Shown piece after piece: positions 51,501 to 63,030 of a stretch of DNA of 64,000 bases; position 1 is the first letter of the stretch, and the number at the start of each line of letters is the position of its first letter. Position numbers and translations under genes: made by a program. The notes under the pieces are model-generated. The model did not search any database, was not told the DNA's origin, and saw only the letters and a program-made list of their open reading frames with translations. The stretch lies in the NCBI RefSeq assembly GCF_040954645.1, contig NC_092806.1, forward strand, positions 3,534,001 to 3,598,000, read 5' to 3'. This DNA is from Diabrotica undecimpunctata. Lineage: Eukaryota; Arthropoda; Insecta; Coleoptera; Chrysomelidae.

Positions 51501-52497
51501 AAATCACTTAATAGTAGCTGATTAATAAACATGCATTTGATATTTTACCTCTTGAACAGATGTAAGAGGCTCCAAAGGTCATCCATTACTTCTTTCTAAC
51601 TTAAAATATTCATATAAATTCAACACAAGTTGGTGCGCTTGGGAATTCAGCGTTTTCCAGGCATATCTTAAAAATATTAATAATAAATCTCGAAAATATA
51701 CAAATAAGTTTCTGTTGGACGGAACTATAGCCAGGCTGATGTGGTATAATGACAACAGTTAGTCGTTCTAACAATAATTATTTTTGAAAATATATAATTC
51801 AAATGACATACCCAAAGACTTAAAGTTAAATAATTTAAAAAACCAAAAAAAATTCAAATAAATTAATAAACACGACAAATGTGCTAATGTCCCTGTCAAT
51901 GAAAATTATAAACGTCAAAATTTCAAAAGTAAACAAGATATCAAAGACATACCATATTGTTGATCCTTGTTTAACTCATTGTGATTTCTATGGACAAGCG
52001 GCGTATTTTTGTAATAATAGTTTCTGAGAGTAAAAAAGAGACGTAGTATAAAAAGTAATTCGTGAATAATTTCATGCATGGGAAAAGATAGAGTGGACGT
52101 ACCATATTTTTAGTTCTTTCCATATTTTAATTAATTTAGCTGTTGCGGTTCGGGCCACCGCTAGTCTGAGCTTGATATTCGAAGAGTTGTCACCATTGTT
52201 ATTCATCATAGAGCCCAAATCTACAAGGTTTAAATTACACTTTCAATATTCTTTGACACGTTGTACTTACCATAAGGGCTTTAGTAAAAGCATTAACACA
52301 TATTAGAAAAAAAAAAGTATTGACTACATTAACAAAAGTTTACTTTTGAACTGTAACACATATTTTGAAGATGACTTACTATATAAAAACCGAAATATCA
52401 AATAAAACCTTTTATTACGTGATTTATCTTAAAACATGTTTTACCTTTTATTTTTATTGTTAGTAAATATTAACCATAATACGGTATTCTGTTTCAG
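51501..52497. other. intron 3 sequence, nothing recognised
   Basis: AT-rich, no ORF of note. Ends with the acceptor TCTGTTTCAG at 52497. Confidence 0.35.
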
Positions 52498-52632
52498 TGA
52501 CTCAGAAAGATGCTACCTAAAAACGAGCATATTTTTAGCCGGTTTCAGCATGTTGGCGAAAGAAACAGGGGTCACAGTGTTTCTGCTTAATTTAGCCCTC
52601 GATTTCTACTTCAGTTGGCCCCACTTAAAACG
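52498..52632 (+). CDS. TMTC1: TMTC coding exon 4
   Basis: 135 bp between TTCTGTTTCAG and GTAAGA. Its first base completes the codon split after exon 3. Encodes FLAGFSMLAKETGVTVFLLN, the conserved SMLxKExGVTV membrane segment. KET rather than KEQ at this point favours TMTC1. Ends in phase 2 (CG|G). Confidence 0.92.
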
Positions 52633-52716
52633 GTAAGATGATATCGTTAGAGTTGAAAATTTAAGTTAAGAAAACGAAACCTTTTTGTACAATTCAACGA
52701 TTCCTATGCTTTGCAG

Positions 52717-52789
52717 GTCCTCGGGGTTTCTCAGGTGGAATGGCGAGACGTTTCGGTTTGTTAATCGAATTGCCAAAGTTCTTGCTTCG
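52717..52789 (+). CDS. TMTC1: TMTC coding exon 5
   Basis: 73 bp between TGCTTTGCAG and GTGAGT, phase fits the preceding exon (CG+G). Encodes SSGFLRWNGETFRFVNRIAK, a divergent cytosolic/linker stretch, ending in phase 0. Support is the matching splice sites and phase on both sides; sequence conservation here is low. Confidence 0.8.
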
Positions 52790-52984
52790 GTGAGTTTGTA
52801 CTCTTTAGATAAATACGAAGTTTATTCTGAAGTTTCGGAAATTTTTAACTTGATTTTAATTTTTACTTTGTTAAATTTATTATTTATTTGTTTCTCTCGA
52901 CAGAACGTGAAAGTTAATTCTTAATATTACAATGTTATTTAATACAATACAATTATTATCACACAATAAAAAATACAGTAATAA

Positions 52985-53580
52985 TAGGATATTTGTATGG
53001 CCGGTTGAAAGGTAGCACTTTTGAGTATTTTAGTACTTTCGGAAATGCTCCAGTTGATAGAATTATATTAATAAGATGAGTGAACGGTGTTAAAACTATT
53101 TGGTAAGTTTCTTTTAAAATTTTGCTATCAACGGGACGAAAAAAAGGAATTGCTCGGAGAAGGATAATTTCTATAATTAAAGAGGATATCGACATTAATA
53201 GTGGGAAGAGATATAATAACATTCTCTGCAATTGTACTAAAAAATTGATTTATTTCGTCTGGGGGTAGATCAGGTTGTATCGAACTGGATCTTGTGTTGT
53301 TTCTTTCGAAATTTATTATTTTTCAGCAGTCTCTAGATTTATTATTGGAATTAGTAATAAAATTACAGTAAGCTGACTTTTTAGCAATTTTTAATTGCCA
53401 ATTATATTTAAATTATTATTGTTTATATACTTGGAACAAATCGGAATCCTTAGTGGCATCTGCAATGTGTTTAATAAGAGAAAGATTAGATCTACAAGAC
53501 CTTAATACAATATTAAACCATTGCACGGGTATTTTTCAGCAGTTTGTCGTACATTTTTTAATCGGAAATGCTTTAATATT
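52985..53580 (-). pseudogene. LINE reverse transcriptase N-terminal relic
   Basis: Minus-strand reading gives DEINQFFSTIAENVI near 53250, then, around 53000-53120, VLTPFTHLINIILSTGAFPK and YSKVLP. This is the start of CR1/jockey-type RT domains (normally FTxLINxSLxxGxFPxxLKxAxVxPi). The upstream part to 53580 is unreadable and the assignment of its left end is approximate. Confidence 0.55.
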
Positions 53581-54786
53581 AAGTTGGTATAAGTTTCGAT
53601 AAGAAAGACTGACAAAAAAATCTCAAAAATGTCAGAGTACTCTCGAGACGTCAGAAGTCCGTTATAGACTATTTATTAGACAATAAAGAGAAAGACGATA
53701 AAAGATGTAAAGGTAGAAAGAGAGATAAAACGAGACACTGAAGATTATCTTCTCATAATGGCACATTTTTTTGCAAAGAGAAGAAAAAATGGAAATAATA
53801 TAATCGAAACAAAAAATTAAAGCAAAAAATTAATAGATCAAAAGACACAGAAATCAAACACCAACAAAGATTAACACAGCAGTTTGAAGAAAATAAATAT
53901 AACGAATTAGAAAAAAAATGTAGCTGGATCTACAAACTTGTGAAAAAATTCAGGAAACCACCAAGAAAATTATGATGTACAACTGTGAAAGTCTAACGGA
54001 TCCAAGTCCCATTTATACTAAAATGACAAAAAATGTGCAGTTACAAATAATGGATGCTGGATCACACCATTATCGTTGTACCGTTTGTTTAAATGGATAC
54101 AACACAGATTCCTTACAGAAATTATGTTTAAGCATTGTGACCACTATAAAAATATACCATCAAAAGTCTCAGACTATAGCTACTTTAACCCAAAGGAAGG
54201 TATTTATTAATTATTCTTGGGATTTAAATGAAGATCTAATAAGAAAAAGAGTGGGATCGCCCTCTAAGTTCTTTAGCACTTTGTTATTTTTTGTAAGAAT
54301 ATCCAGTAACTGACTCTTCTGTCCACTTACATCCAAAAAACTACGATTAAGTGGTACTTAGGGGGATATTTTTGGAAACAAAAATATTAGAGCTTTGCAG
54401 TTTGAGTCTGTCTATGTACCAAGGTACTTAGAACTTTCTAAAAAAATTGAGTACACAGCATATAGAGTAACGTTCTTTGGAAACAAAGTGAAGGAAAAAA
54501 GGAAAAGTCCAAATATAGCAGAAAGTAGTAATACGAAAGATTGAAAAAAAAGTATTCGGAGCCAGGGCACAGAAAAAAACAATGATAAAGTAGTATGGAA
54601 AAAAAAATCAGAAAAACAATACTATATTAATATTAAGAAAACACTCAATATAAATCTAGTAAATTATAAATGTATTGTAAATATTGCGTTGTAATTAATT
54701 ACTTCGATTTAAATGCTTAAATTAAGTAATTAGAAATAAATATTATAACATGCCAATTATTTTGATATTTTGTAATTTCTTTTTAG
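53581..54786. other. intron 5 sequence with unidentified ORF
   Basis: Lys-rich frames at 53700-53960 and a 113-codon ORF at 53972-54313 (contains YRCTVCLNGYNTDSLQ) have no family I recognise. They may be LINE-derived. Ends with acceptor TTCTTTTTAG at 54786. Confidence 0.3.
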
Positions 54787-54890
54787 TTTGGAGTCCTACT
54801 GTCACTTCGATTGGCAATGTTACAGGGATCCTTTCCTAAATTTTCACAACAAGATAATCCAGCTGCTTTCCATTCTTCTATGTATGTACG
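54787..54890 (+). CDS. TMTC1: TMTC coding exon 6
   Basis: 104 bp between TTTCTTTTTAG and GTAAGT. Encodes a LLSLRLAMLQGSFPKFSQQD and NPAAFHSSMYVR part, the start of the DUF1736 region (P.F...DNPA). Enters phase 0, ends phase 2. Confidence 0.9.
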
Positions 54891-54979
54891 GTAAGTTTTT
54901 TGTAATAAACATCTATACGGTGTTTGTGAATTTATCGTAAGTTCAATGTGGTCATAAATGATCAATTAGAAACTTTTGT

Positions 54980-55530
54980 AGGCTGCGTTTCGGAATTATT
55001 TATTTTTGGTATTTTATCAGTAACTGCGCCAAATACATATCATATATGTGACAACACATCTTCTAAATAAAGCTATCCTATAAACGCCATTATCTTTTCT
55101 AAATTGGTACATAAACAATCTTGAGGACGAATGTATGGTGAAAGCAGTTCATCAAGTTTCTGGTTTTTAAAAGTTACGATTTAAGCGGGAATATCTATAG
55201 CAAAGAATATTTTCCAGCTGCCTAAAATCTCTTTTAAACTTTTAGCTTCATTTACTAGTCCTGGAAGTTTAGTGACAATATTTGGATGGCGTGTTTTAGC
55301 TGAAATGAAGTTGGGTTTATTCTTTCCACTGGGTGCCATGTTCCTCTATGAACTGAGGCCCAATTTGCAGGTTAATTTTAGAAATATTGTCAATAGAAAC
55401 TTCTTTTTCTGTGTCACTGGAGAATTGTTCAGTATTGGTGTTATGTAAACTATGCTCCGAAATATTATCATTGATATCCTGATCAGACTCGAATTCTGAT
55501 ACGGAACTTCTTCGTGCCTTTTTTGGCAAC
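54980..55530 (-). pseudogene. piggyBac-like transposase N-terminal relic
   Basis: Minus strand: ATG 55529 (MPKKARRSS) with an acidic region (EFESDQDINDN), then after a stop a readable succession equivalent to KLPGLVNEAKSLKEILGSWK and, around 55120-55020, KPETR..ELLSPYI and LYLEDVLS. The order fits the N-terminal domain of piggyBac-like transposases (IVxxTNxxI...FIGLLxLxGV). Several stops. Assignment moderate. Confidence 0.4.
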
Positions 55531-56522
55531 GTGCCTCTGTTATTATTGACACCGCCTTATCTATAAATATATTTACGTACATTAAATCCAAAATTACATA
55601 AAATTATCAACGCTTATCTAAAAATGACTTAGACCACTTAATTTCACAAACGCAAAAGGTGGCGTCGTTAGATTTTACCTAACAATTTTCATAGGAACAG
55701 TCGCGCGTAAGATTCAGACTACCGTCACAGCATAGACACTGTCGTACGGCCGTAGCGTCCTCCATGGTGTTTGGAGCTTCCTGGCGTTCTACGACCGCTA
55801 CTCTGAAGGAGGATCGTAAGTTTTTCGACTCCATCTTCGTGGAGTTCGTGGGGAAGTTTGCCGGGCCTCTGTGATCGACAAAGGGACACCGGCAACCAGA
55901 ATAGTCTAACAATTCGACTTTCTTACAATGACTTCATCTTACATGAATCGAAATATATGCTTAGTATTCTGGGCACAGTGTATACCTCGAACTTCACAGA
56001 GATGCCGGAACTTCGCACATCACTGTGTGGCCACGTTCACTCTCCTCGAAAGGCACAAGAATGCCGACAAAGTGTTGACTCTTCACTGCCCCTCGCTTCG
56101 TGTCACTACCTTTCGCAAACAATATTTTCGATCCTGTAAGGACGATTACTATTTACGTAAAGTTCCCGATCGGAAGATGTGCTGCTCTTTTATACACTTT
56201 GTGTTTGAGAATTCGCAGCAATCTTCCGCCGGGAGGCCAATGACAAAGCAGTTAATAACGAGCTTTGTGATTGGCCGGCCAAAGTAACAATCTGTGTCGT
56301 GATTGGTCACTTTGGCGACAGCACAAATTTGTTCCTTATGCTATGCTACTGTTCAGCTTTATACAGACACGACATTGTAACACCTCTATAGCATTGCAGA
56401 ATCCTGGAAACGATTTTTCAAAGTTTGGAGGAAATTTGTGTATTGGATAATTTTTTGTTAGATTTTAATGGATAAAACATGTACTGTACACTTTGTAGCA
56501 TACATTTTTAATTTATTTTTAG
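55531..56522. other. intron 6 sequence with a GC-richer island
   Basis: 55660-56345 is clearly GC-richer than its surroundings and holds open frames on both strands (55679-55912 minus; 55858-56139 and 55928-56287 plus), none recognisable. CCAAT/ATTGG motifs cluster at 56234-56310 (GGCCAATGAC, TGATTGGCCGG, TGATTGGTCAC). It may be part of an LTR or another unknown element. Not resolved. Confidence 0.35.
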
Positions 56523-56712
56523 GTTTTTGACGTACAGCTACTTGGTAGCCTTCAACTTTTGGTTGCTGTTATGTCCGTGGACGCTATCACACGACTGGCA
56601 GATGGGTTCCATACCATTAATTACATCAATCTTTGATTCCAGAAATATTTTAACAGTATTCATTTTTGGTATGCTGTTTCTTTTTATATTAAAAGTGGTA
56701 ACAAATGTTGAG
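56523..56712 (+). CDS. TMTC1: TMTC coding exon 7
   Basis: 190 bp between TTTTTAG and GTAAGA. Encodes FLTYSYLVAFNFWLLLCPW and DWQMGSIPLITSIFDSRNIL, the core of DUF1736 with membrane helices. LTYSYLxAFNxWLLL and DWQxGSIPL match TMTC1 more closely than the other paralogues, in my memory of the family. Enters by completing the split Arg codon, ends phase 0. Confidence 0.94.
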
Positions 56713-56814
56713 GTAAGACCGGCTTTATTGAGCTTTAAATTTTTTAATAAGAATTATTAAAAAAACGGAACGTTTAATGGGGAATGATTGTTAGTGACTT
56801 TAGTTTAATTACAT

Positions 56815-57910
56815 GTAAAAAGTTCCAATATAGATCTACTGAACACCGCACTTAAGCTTACCACAGAAGTCCTAACCAACAAAATCAATAAACTAACAAC
56901 TTTATCAGATGAACAACAAGGATTCAGATCTGGAAGATCGTGCGTAGACGCCATATTTGTACTAAGACAAATCACAGAAAAGGCCATCGAGTACAATAAA
57001 CCAGCATATCTATGTCTTATAGACCTGACAAACACTTTTGATCGCATGCAAGTCGAAGACGTCTTATCTATTTTCGACGATCGAAAACATCTACTTCCAT
57101 AATCGAATACAGGCAAAGATAAATGAAGAACTAACATAGTATATATCAGTACAAAGCGGAGTCAGACAAGGTGACTCATTAAGCTCACTTCTCTTTAATA
57201 TAATAATGGACGAAATAATACAAGCAGTAAGTAAAGGTCATAATTACAGAATGGAGAGAAAGAAATCCAAATATCATGTTATCTAGACGATGCCGCAATA
57301 ATCGCCGAGACAGAAGACGAGCTCCAAAGATGTAAAATCGAAATTGATGGGAAAGTAATAAAACAGGAAGTAAGGTTTATATATCTGCGAATAGATATAA
57401 CTAGTTATGGAGATGTTGAAGAAGTACGATAACAAAGCTTAAAAGCAAGTAAATACAATATGGAAGAACAAACACCTAAGAAAAGACACGAAAACAAGAA
57501 TCTATAAAGCAGCAATTAAGCCTATATTAACATACACGGCGGGGACAAGACCTGACACATCTAAAACGAGACGGCTACTAGAAACAACAGACATGAAAAT
57601 ACTCCGACGAATATCAGGGAAAAGACTGTTGGATAGGGAGAGAAGTGAAAACATAAGCAGAGCATGCAATATAGAAGACATAAATGGATGGGTGGCAAAA
57701 CAGAAACAGGAGTGGAACGAACACGTTAGTAGAATGGTAGAGGATAGTATCGTACGAATAGCACGAGATAAGTCACCAAATGGACGAAGAAGTATTGGCA
57801 GACCAAGAAAAAGATGGTGCGATAATTTAAACAATGTAGGAGGCTAATATTGAAGAAGAAACAGGCTTTAAAGCCTACATACAAGAAGGAAGAAGAAGAA
57901 GAAGAAAAAT
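56815..57910 (+). pseudogene. LINE reverse transcriptase, 5'-truncated, decayed
   Basis: In shifting frames: LSDEQQGFRSGRSCVDAIFV near 56915, CLIDLTNTFDRM near 57010 (motif A), SGVRQGDSLSSLLFN near 57155, YLDDAAIIAETEDE near 57280 (YADD mutated to LDD), KIEIDGKVIKQE near 57340 and MKILRRISGKRLLDRE near 57590. It ends with RIARDKSPNGRRS, GRPRKRWCD and a (GAA)n tail at 57885-57910. Same family as the minus-strand copy 25140-25990 and tail 29480-29706. Confidence 0.75.
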
Positions 57911-58473
57911 AGACAAGAAACTACACAATAGTATTAGTACGGCGATGGTTTATTGTTGGACATGTAATCAGGAAAGCCGTTAAAATTATGGTATAAGATT
58001 TCTTATTGAAGCAAGTCACCTTTAATATTCATCAAAGGAAACATAACCGCCGTATGATACATCCAGGATATTTATCTTATATACGGATGCCTAACAATTC
58101 ACTTTTCCAACAATATAATTCGCTATCCCATACAGTCAGAATTACGTTGGATGATTTTGAAGACAAGTCGATTTGTTTACTTGGCTCTTTAGATTTCCCC
58201 ATATTTCACTCATTGAACATATCTGGAATATTAGGGGAAGAAGATTAGATACCACAAGAGCAAGATTATCCCGTTAGGATTACGCCCAGATGCATTTCTG
58301 GATTCTGAAGACATCATGGAGACTCAAGACATTATTAATTTTATACATTTTTTCCAACTGTTAAATTTTTCTATATTTGTAATAAATTCATTATTCCTGG
58401 ATGTTCTTTTATCTATGTCATTATCTTATTAGAACTTATGGGTATATTTATAACATGTTTTATATATTTTTAG
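57911..58473. other. intron 7 sequence, nothing recognised
   Basis: No supported gene. The 80-codon ORF at 58006-58248 has no motif. Confidence 0.3.
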
Positions 58474-58595
58474 GGTCAAACACATACACCAATAGTTTTA
58501 GGTTTATTACTTCTCACAGTGCCTTTTTTACCTGCTACAAATTTGTTGGTAACCGTAGGTTTCGTTGTAGCAGAGAGAGTACTTTATATTCCAAG
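58474..58595 (+). CDS. TMTC1: TMTC coding exon 8
   Basis: 122 bp between ATATTTTTAG and GTATGT. Encodes LGLLLLTVPFLPATNLLVTV and GFVVAERVLYIP, the most conserved TMTC block (F(I/L)PASNL...VGFVVAERVLY.PS). Enters phase 0, ends phase 2. Confidence 0.95.
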
Positions 58596-58797
58596 GTATG
58601 TATATTAACACTTACTATAAAATTTTGAAATAAGTTTCATGATTCGATAAAAAACACGATTCTATAGTTTGATATATCTATTTTACTATTCAATTGATTT
58701 CCGTGAACTTCAATACATACCAACCACTCTTTGGTTTCTTGTTTTGATTTTTATTCATAGTTTATGTTCCATAGTTAGTAAAACTCTTGGGATTTCC

Positions 58798-59404
58798 TTC
58801 TTCTTCTTGCAGTACCGTCTCCTATCGGAGGTTGGCTACCATCACAGCAATCTTTACTTTGTTGGCTGCAGCTCTGAACAACTGTATTGAACTGCACCCA
58901 TACCACTCCCTTAAATTTCGCAACCAGGAAATCCTCCTACGTCCCACATTTCTCTTTCCCGAGATTTTTCCTTGGATTATGAGTCTAAGCAGAGAGTACT
59001 TTTCTCCTGTCATTATGTGGCCCAGATATTCCAGTTTTTTCATTTGTATGGTTTTTATGACTTACTCTTTCTGTCCATGGTATTTTCCACATTCTCCTGT
59101 AACACCACATCTCGAATGCCTCAATGTTTTTGATGTTTATCTTTTTCAGTGTCCAGACTTCCATGCCGTACAGCAGAACGGAGAAAACATAGCACCTTAA
59201 CATTTTCGTTCTTAAGTTTATATTTATGTCCCGGCTGCATAGGAACTTTTTCATTTTGACAAACAATTGTCTCGCTATCTCTATTCGCCTCTTGATTTCT
59301 CTTGTCTGGTCATTAGTATCAGTGAAGCAAAGACCTAAATATTTGTAGGACGTAACTCTTTCAACTGGCTGATTATTTATGGTTAAATTCACATTGGTGT
59401 ATAG
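58798..59404 (-). mobile_element. 5'-truncated LINE, 607 bp
   Basis: Perfect 12-bp duplication CTTGGGATTTCC at 58786-58797 and 59405-59416. Minus-strand frames carry TSYKYLGLCFTDTNDQTREI, YGMEVWTL, FEMWCYRRMWKIPW and KKLEYLGHIMTGEKYSLLRL to NLRE, with one frame change near 59030. Best-preserved example of the LINE family found four times in the window. Confidence 0.88.
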
Positions 59405-59416
59405 CTTGGGATTTCC

Positions 59417-60056
59417 ATATTGTCCTAATATGCTTAAAGAATTTCCTCCTATACAACAAAAACATTTGTCGTTAAATGTATATTAGCCCTGTGTTGATGT
59501 CGTAGGGTATGACGTACCCCTCACATGCAAAACACTGGACTTTTTGTATGGAAATTAACATCTTCAATAACATCAATGGGAAATCTTCAAGATTTATTCA
59601 GGTCATTGTTCGAGACATGACCAAGATCTGTTCCAGACCTGATTAGAGACTGTTCTAATGATTAATCCTGGTTAATCCTAGCCCTGATCAGGTCTTGAAC
59701 GGGTCTTAAAGAGGTCTCAAACAGCTTTTAATCCGCTTTCGAACAGCTTTCAAATAAGTTTTGATCATTATGTTTTGTTTTTTTCTACTTGCTACCACCT
59801 TATTTTCAACGGCCCTTCACGCACCCTTATAGAATAAGCCGTTTGGACGCTACATACGTAAGGCCTCTTTGGGTATCCATCCCCTAACGCATAACTCTAT
59901 TTTAGATTTTTTTAACTACCATTTCTGCTATTTTGGAACCGTACAAAAATTTCGGTGCAGATGTCTTTGAAATTCTATAAAAACCTTAATGTTTTTTAGT
60001 TAAGTTTTGCTACGAAATGGTTTGTTAATAAAATATTTCTTTTTGTATTGTTTTAG
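59417..60056. other. intron 8 sequence, nothing recognised
   Basis: A stretch with AGGTCT/AGACCT-like repeats (59600-59760) is mildly repetitive. No gene seen. Confidence 0.3.
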
Positions 60057-60221
60057 TTTAGGTTTTATATTACTGGTGGTTTATGGATTACAAATAGTTT
60101 GGACAAAATATTCGAGGCAGAGACAAACCATATCTGTCTTACTACTATTATTTTTGGTAACACAGAGTTTAAGAACTATCATGAGAAATAGAGATTGGAA
60201 GTCTCGTGAATGGTTGTTGAG
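60057..60221 (+). CDS. TMTC1: TMTC coding exon 9
   Basis: 165 bp between TTGTTTTAG and GTAAAC. First base completes a Ser codon, giving the PSLGF continuation expected after VLYIP. Encodes a membrane helix, SVLLLLFLVTQSLRTIMRNR and DWKSREWLLR, the family W.xxExL(F/L)(R/K) link to the TPR region. Ends phase 2. Confidence 0.93.
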
Positions 60222-60841
60222 GTAAACGAAAAGTTTTTAATTTACTATGTTTTTCTACAGTACACAAAATAGCGAAGAGACGCGAGGGTCATATATGGTC
60301 CAATAGTTATGTATTCCAATTTAAATGAATTCTATAAAGATGTATGTAATTCGTTTTATATTTACCCAAGATACCAATTTAACTCACCAATAGCTTGTTA
60401 TATAGAAATAATTAAATGTTAAGTAGTTGTGTCGATACAAATGATTTAGAATACCATTTCAACGTACAGTCAACTACCATTTATCCTTTTAGCGATAACG
60501 AAAGTCGCGAATATTATGCCAACTAAAGTTGTTATAATTTACAATTTTTAATTTATACTTACATTTTTACACTCTTTCGAGGCATAATCCTGTTTCTATG
60601 AGCTGTATGGTTTTAAAGTCTACCAATGGGGTGCTAACCTAACTGTAGACCCCTTCTTCTTTATCCACGCTTGAGACTCTCTGTCTCACATCTAACATTT
60701 TTTACACTGTTTTTTACACCGGTTATCTAGGTATTCTAAAAGTTCGTTAATGTGACACAAGGGCGCTTCGTGAGTCACTTATTTCCCAGATGTAAAATCT
60801 CTTCTACATACTTCCTTGTCACTTTTCTCTTTGTTTTCTCC

Positions 60842-61600
60842 TCAGCATTTTCTTAGGATGTCTTCGTCCGTTAGATCCTTAAATCCAGGGTCAATTTTCA
60901 TCTTTCTACAATTTTCGATGTTTGGTAACAATTTTTTCTCATATTTCCTTGGTCTATAGACTGAACTAAGGGATTCGTTTGTGGTGGCAATATTTTGCAA
61001 ACATTTTTCCGAGAGCAGACTTAAGGGGTAGTCAATCAATAATACATCTTTTTGATTTGAAAGATCAAAGAAAGATCTGTTTTTTTTTTGTCTTATTAAT
61101 GACCGTTAACTTCAGTTACCTGTGTGACTTTTTGTAGCTTTGCTGCAGGACATAATTGTGATAAGTTCTTTGTTGGATTTATAGCCACTTGCTTTAACAT
61201 TACTTGCAAAAGCTAGCGTCCGAGTGGAAGACGTTTCCAAAAGAGCTCCGATTCGTCTGCGTTATAAATTTGTTCATAGCAAATATCAGTCGAAGACAAA
61301 ACTCTTCTAATCTACTTTAAAATTCCTTAGCTTCTTGTTTGTTACTGCTGAGCTTCTCCTCATAAAGTCCTATCTCCTTCATCCTATGGCTGTGCATAAA
61401 GCGAATGAACCACGTAGATGATGCATCAAAATCTTCTAAGCCCAAAGCGCCCAAAAAACTGTTTTTCTTTTGCATCAATTGTTGCACCTGATAGGGATAT
61501 AACCATGTTACGAGCTTTATCTATCCATTCTGCTAATGCCGACTCTAATTCCGCATAAGGCAAAATTTTCATTGTTTTTTTTTCTTCTTCCTGTCAGAAA
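60842..61600 (-). pseudogene. Tigger/pogo (jerky-like) transposase relic
   Basis: Minus strand: NADESELFWKRLP (near 61260-61220; catalytic-domain NADETGLFWK of jerky/Tigger proteins), NVKASGYKSNKELITI (near 61180), then LLIDYPLSLLSEKCLQNI (near 61030-60980), with the open frame 61039-60842 at the end. Stops break it elsewhere. The helix-turn-helix region is not readable. Confidence 0.65.
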
Positions 61601-61932
61601 AGCATTCTGACATTGACGCAAAACGAAAGAAATTTGTCCTAAATAAGATAAGAGAGCTTATAAGTTTACGAAAACAACAGGAGTTGACTGTACTCTCCAT
61701 ATTTTTATTAAGTGACAATAGTGACAATGTGTTGATATGCACAACACGATCCAGTGAAATAGTATGAGCTTTCGTTACTTTGCTGAGTTTTGTTACTGAG
61801 CTGCTAGCCTTCGCCGATCTTACTTAATTTGTTCCCTGTAATTTCTATAAAACGATTATATAATTCAAGTAAATTGTTAAGACAATTACTACACATTTAT
61901 TTGCCTTTATTTAACATATTTCGTCGTTTTAG

Positions 61933-62046
61933 ATCAGGTTTAAAAACTCTACCTCACAATGCCAAGATGCATTATAATTATGCCAATTTTTTACGAGATT
62001 CTTCTCAACAAGAGTTAGCTAAATTCCATTACTACAAAGCAATAGA
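61933..62046 (+). CDS. TMTC1: TMTC coding exon 10
   Basis: 114 bp between TCGTTTTAG and GTAAGT. Completes an Arg codon and encodes SGLKTLPHNAKMHYNYANFL, the start of the first tetratricopeptide repeat in the luminal C-terminal half. TLPHNAKxHYNYANFL is a TMTC1/4-type TPR. Ends phase 2. Confidence 0.94.
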
Positions 62047-62754
62047 GTAAGTATTTATTTATTTACCATTAGAAAAACATAAATATTTGTCTATATTTAT
62101 TTATTTCAAACTTATTACTGTTCATAAGCCTTCTCTGTATCATTTGTGACTATGTTAGTGGTGGTTCAACAATAATTTTCAATCTGTATGCCAGTATAAT
62201 TTGGCTATAGTTTTAAGTAGAGGAATTCACTTGTAATTGTTACCGTTCCTGTTATTTCCTTTCTTGTAAATCGCTAGTATCATAAATAATTGCTGATATC
62301 TTGGATATTTTATCATTTCCGTTGTTATTTTATCATTTCCAGAAGCTTTTCCATTCTTTTTAGTCTTCTTATTCCTTCACTCAGTTTTTCGTATATAACA
62401 TAGTCTTTTATATCTTCTATTTTATTGTTTACCTGATAATTTATACTTTCCTCATCATTTCCTCAGTATCGAGCTAACTTTAAAAATAATGTTTCCAGCT
62501 TGTCATGATTTCTACTTCGTCAGTAGCAATAAATTCTTTTATATTTTTTATTGCCATTCGATCTACCTTTTCATTTCTTAAATTTTTAATCGCTTTTAAG
62601 AATAATTTTTAATTGCCTTTGGTGTCTCATTTTAATCTCGTTCGAAGCTTCTTGTTTAGCTTGTTTAGCTAATTTTTAGCCTTTAAATTTTCTTATTCGT
62701 AAAGCTCACAATTATAGTTAAATTAGGATATGTTATTAACAATATATATATTCA
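62047..62754. other. intron 10 sequence, nothing recognised
   Basis: AT-rich, no ORFs of note. Confidence 0.3.
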
Positions 62755-62835
62755 GGGATTCTACAGTATTCACTGCCTTCCCTCGCTCAACCGTTTCCAT
62801 CTCTCTCTGTTGCCCATTCTCCATCGTTTAGGCCT
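62755..62835 (-). mobile_element. fragment of LINE A tail
   Basis: ACAGTATTCACTGCCTTCCC and CGCTCAACCGTTT on + match the reverse complement of the 3' end of LINE A at about 16150-16215. Only about 80 bp remain. Confidence 0.6.
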
Positions 62836-62886
62836 CTCTTACTCTATTAACAATACTTGATGTAATTATTACTTTATTTATTTCAG

Positions 62887-63030
62887 GCTTTGGCCAACTT
62901 ATGCCAGTGCACACAATAATTTAGGTACTTTATTAAATAATAAGTCAGAAGCAGAGGAACACTTCTTATCAGCTATAAATTATTCTTCAGATCATATTAA
63001 TGCCCATTATAATTTGGGTCAGCTATACAG
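62887..63030 (+). CDS. TMTC1: TMTC coding exon 11
   Basis: 144 bp between TATTTCAG and GTAAAT. Completes the split Glu codon and encodes the end of one TPR and a second repeat (SAHNNLGTLLNN, AHYNLGQLY). Ends phase 2, so further TPR exons must lie to the right of the window. Confidence 0.94.
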
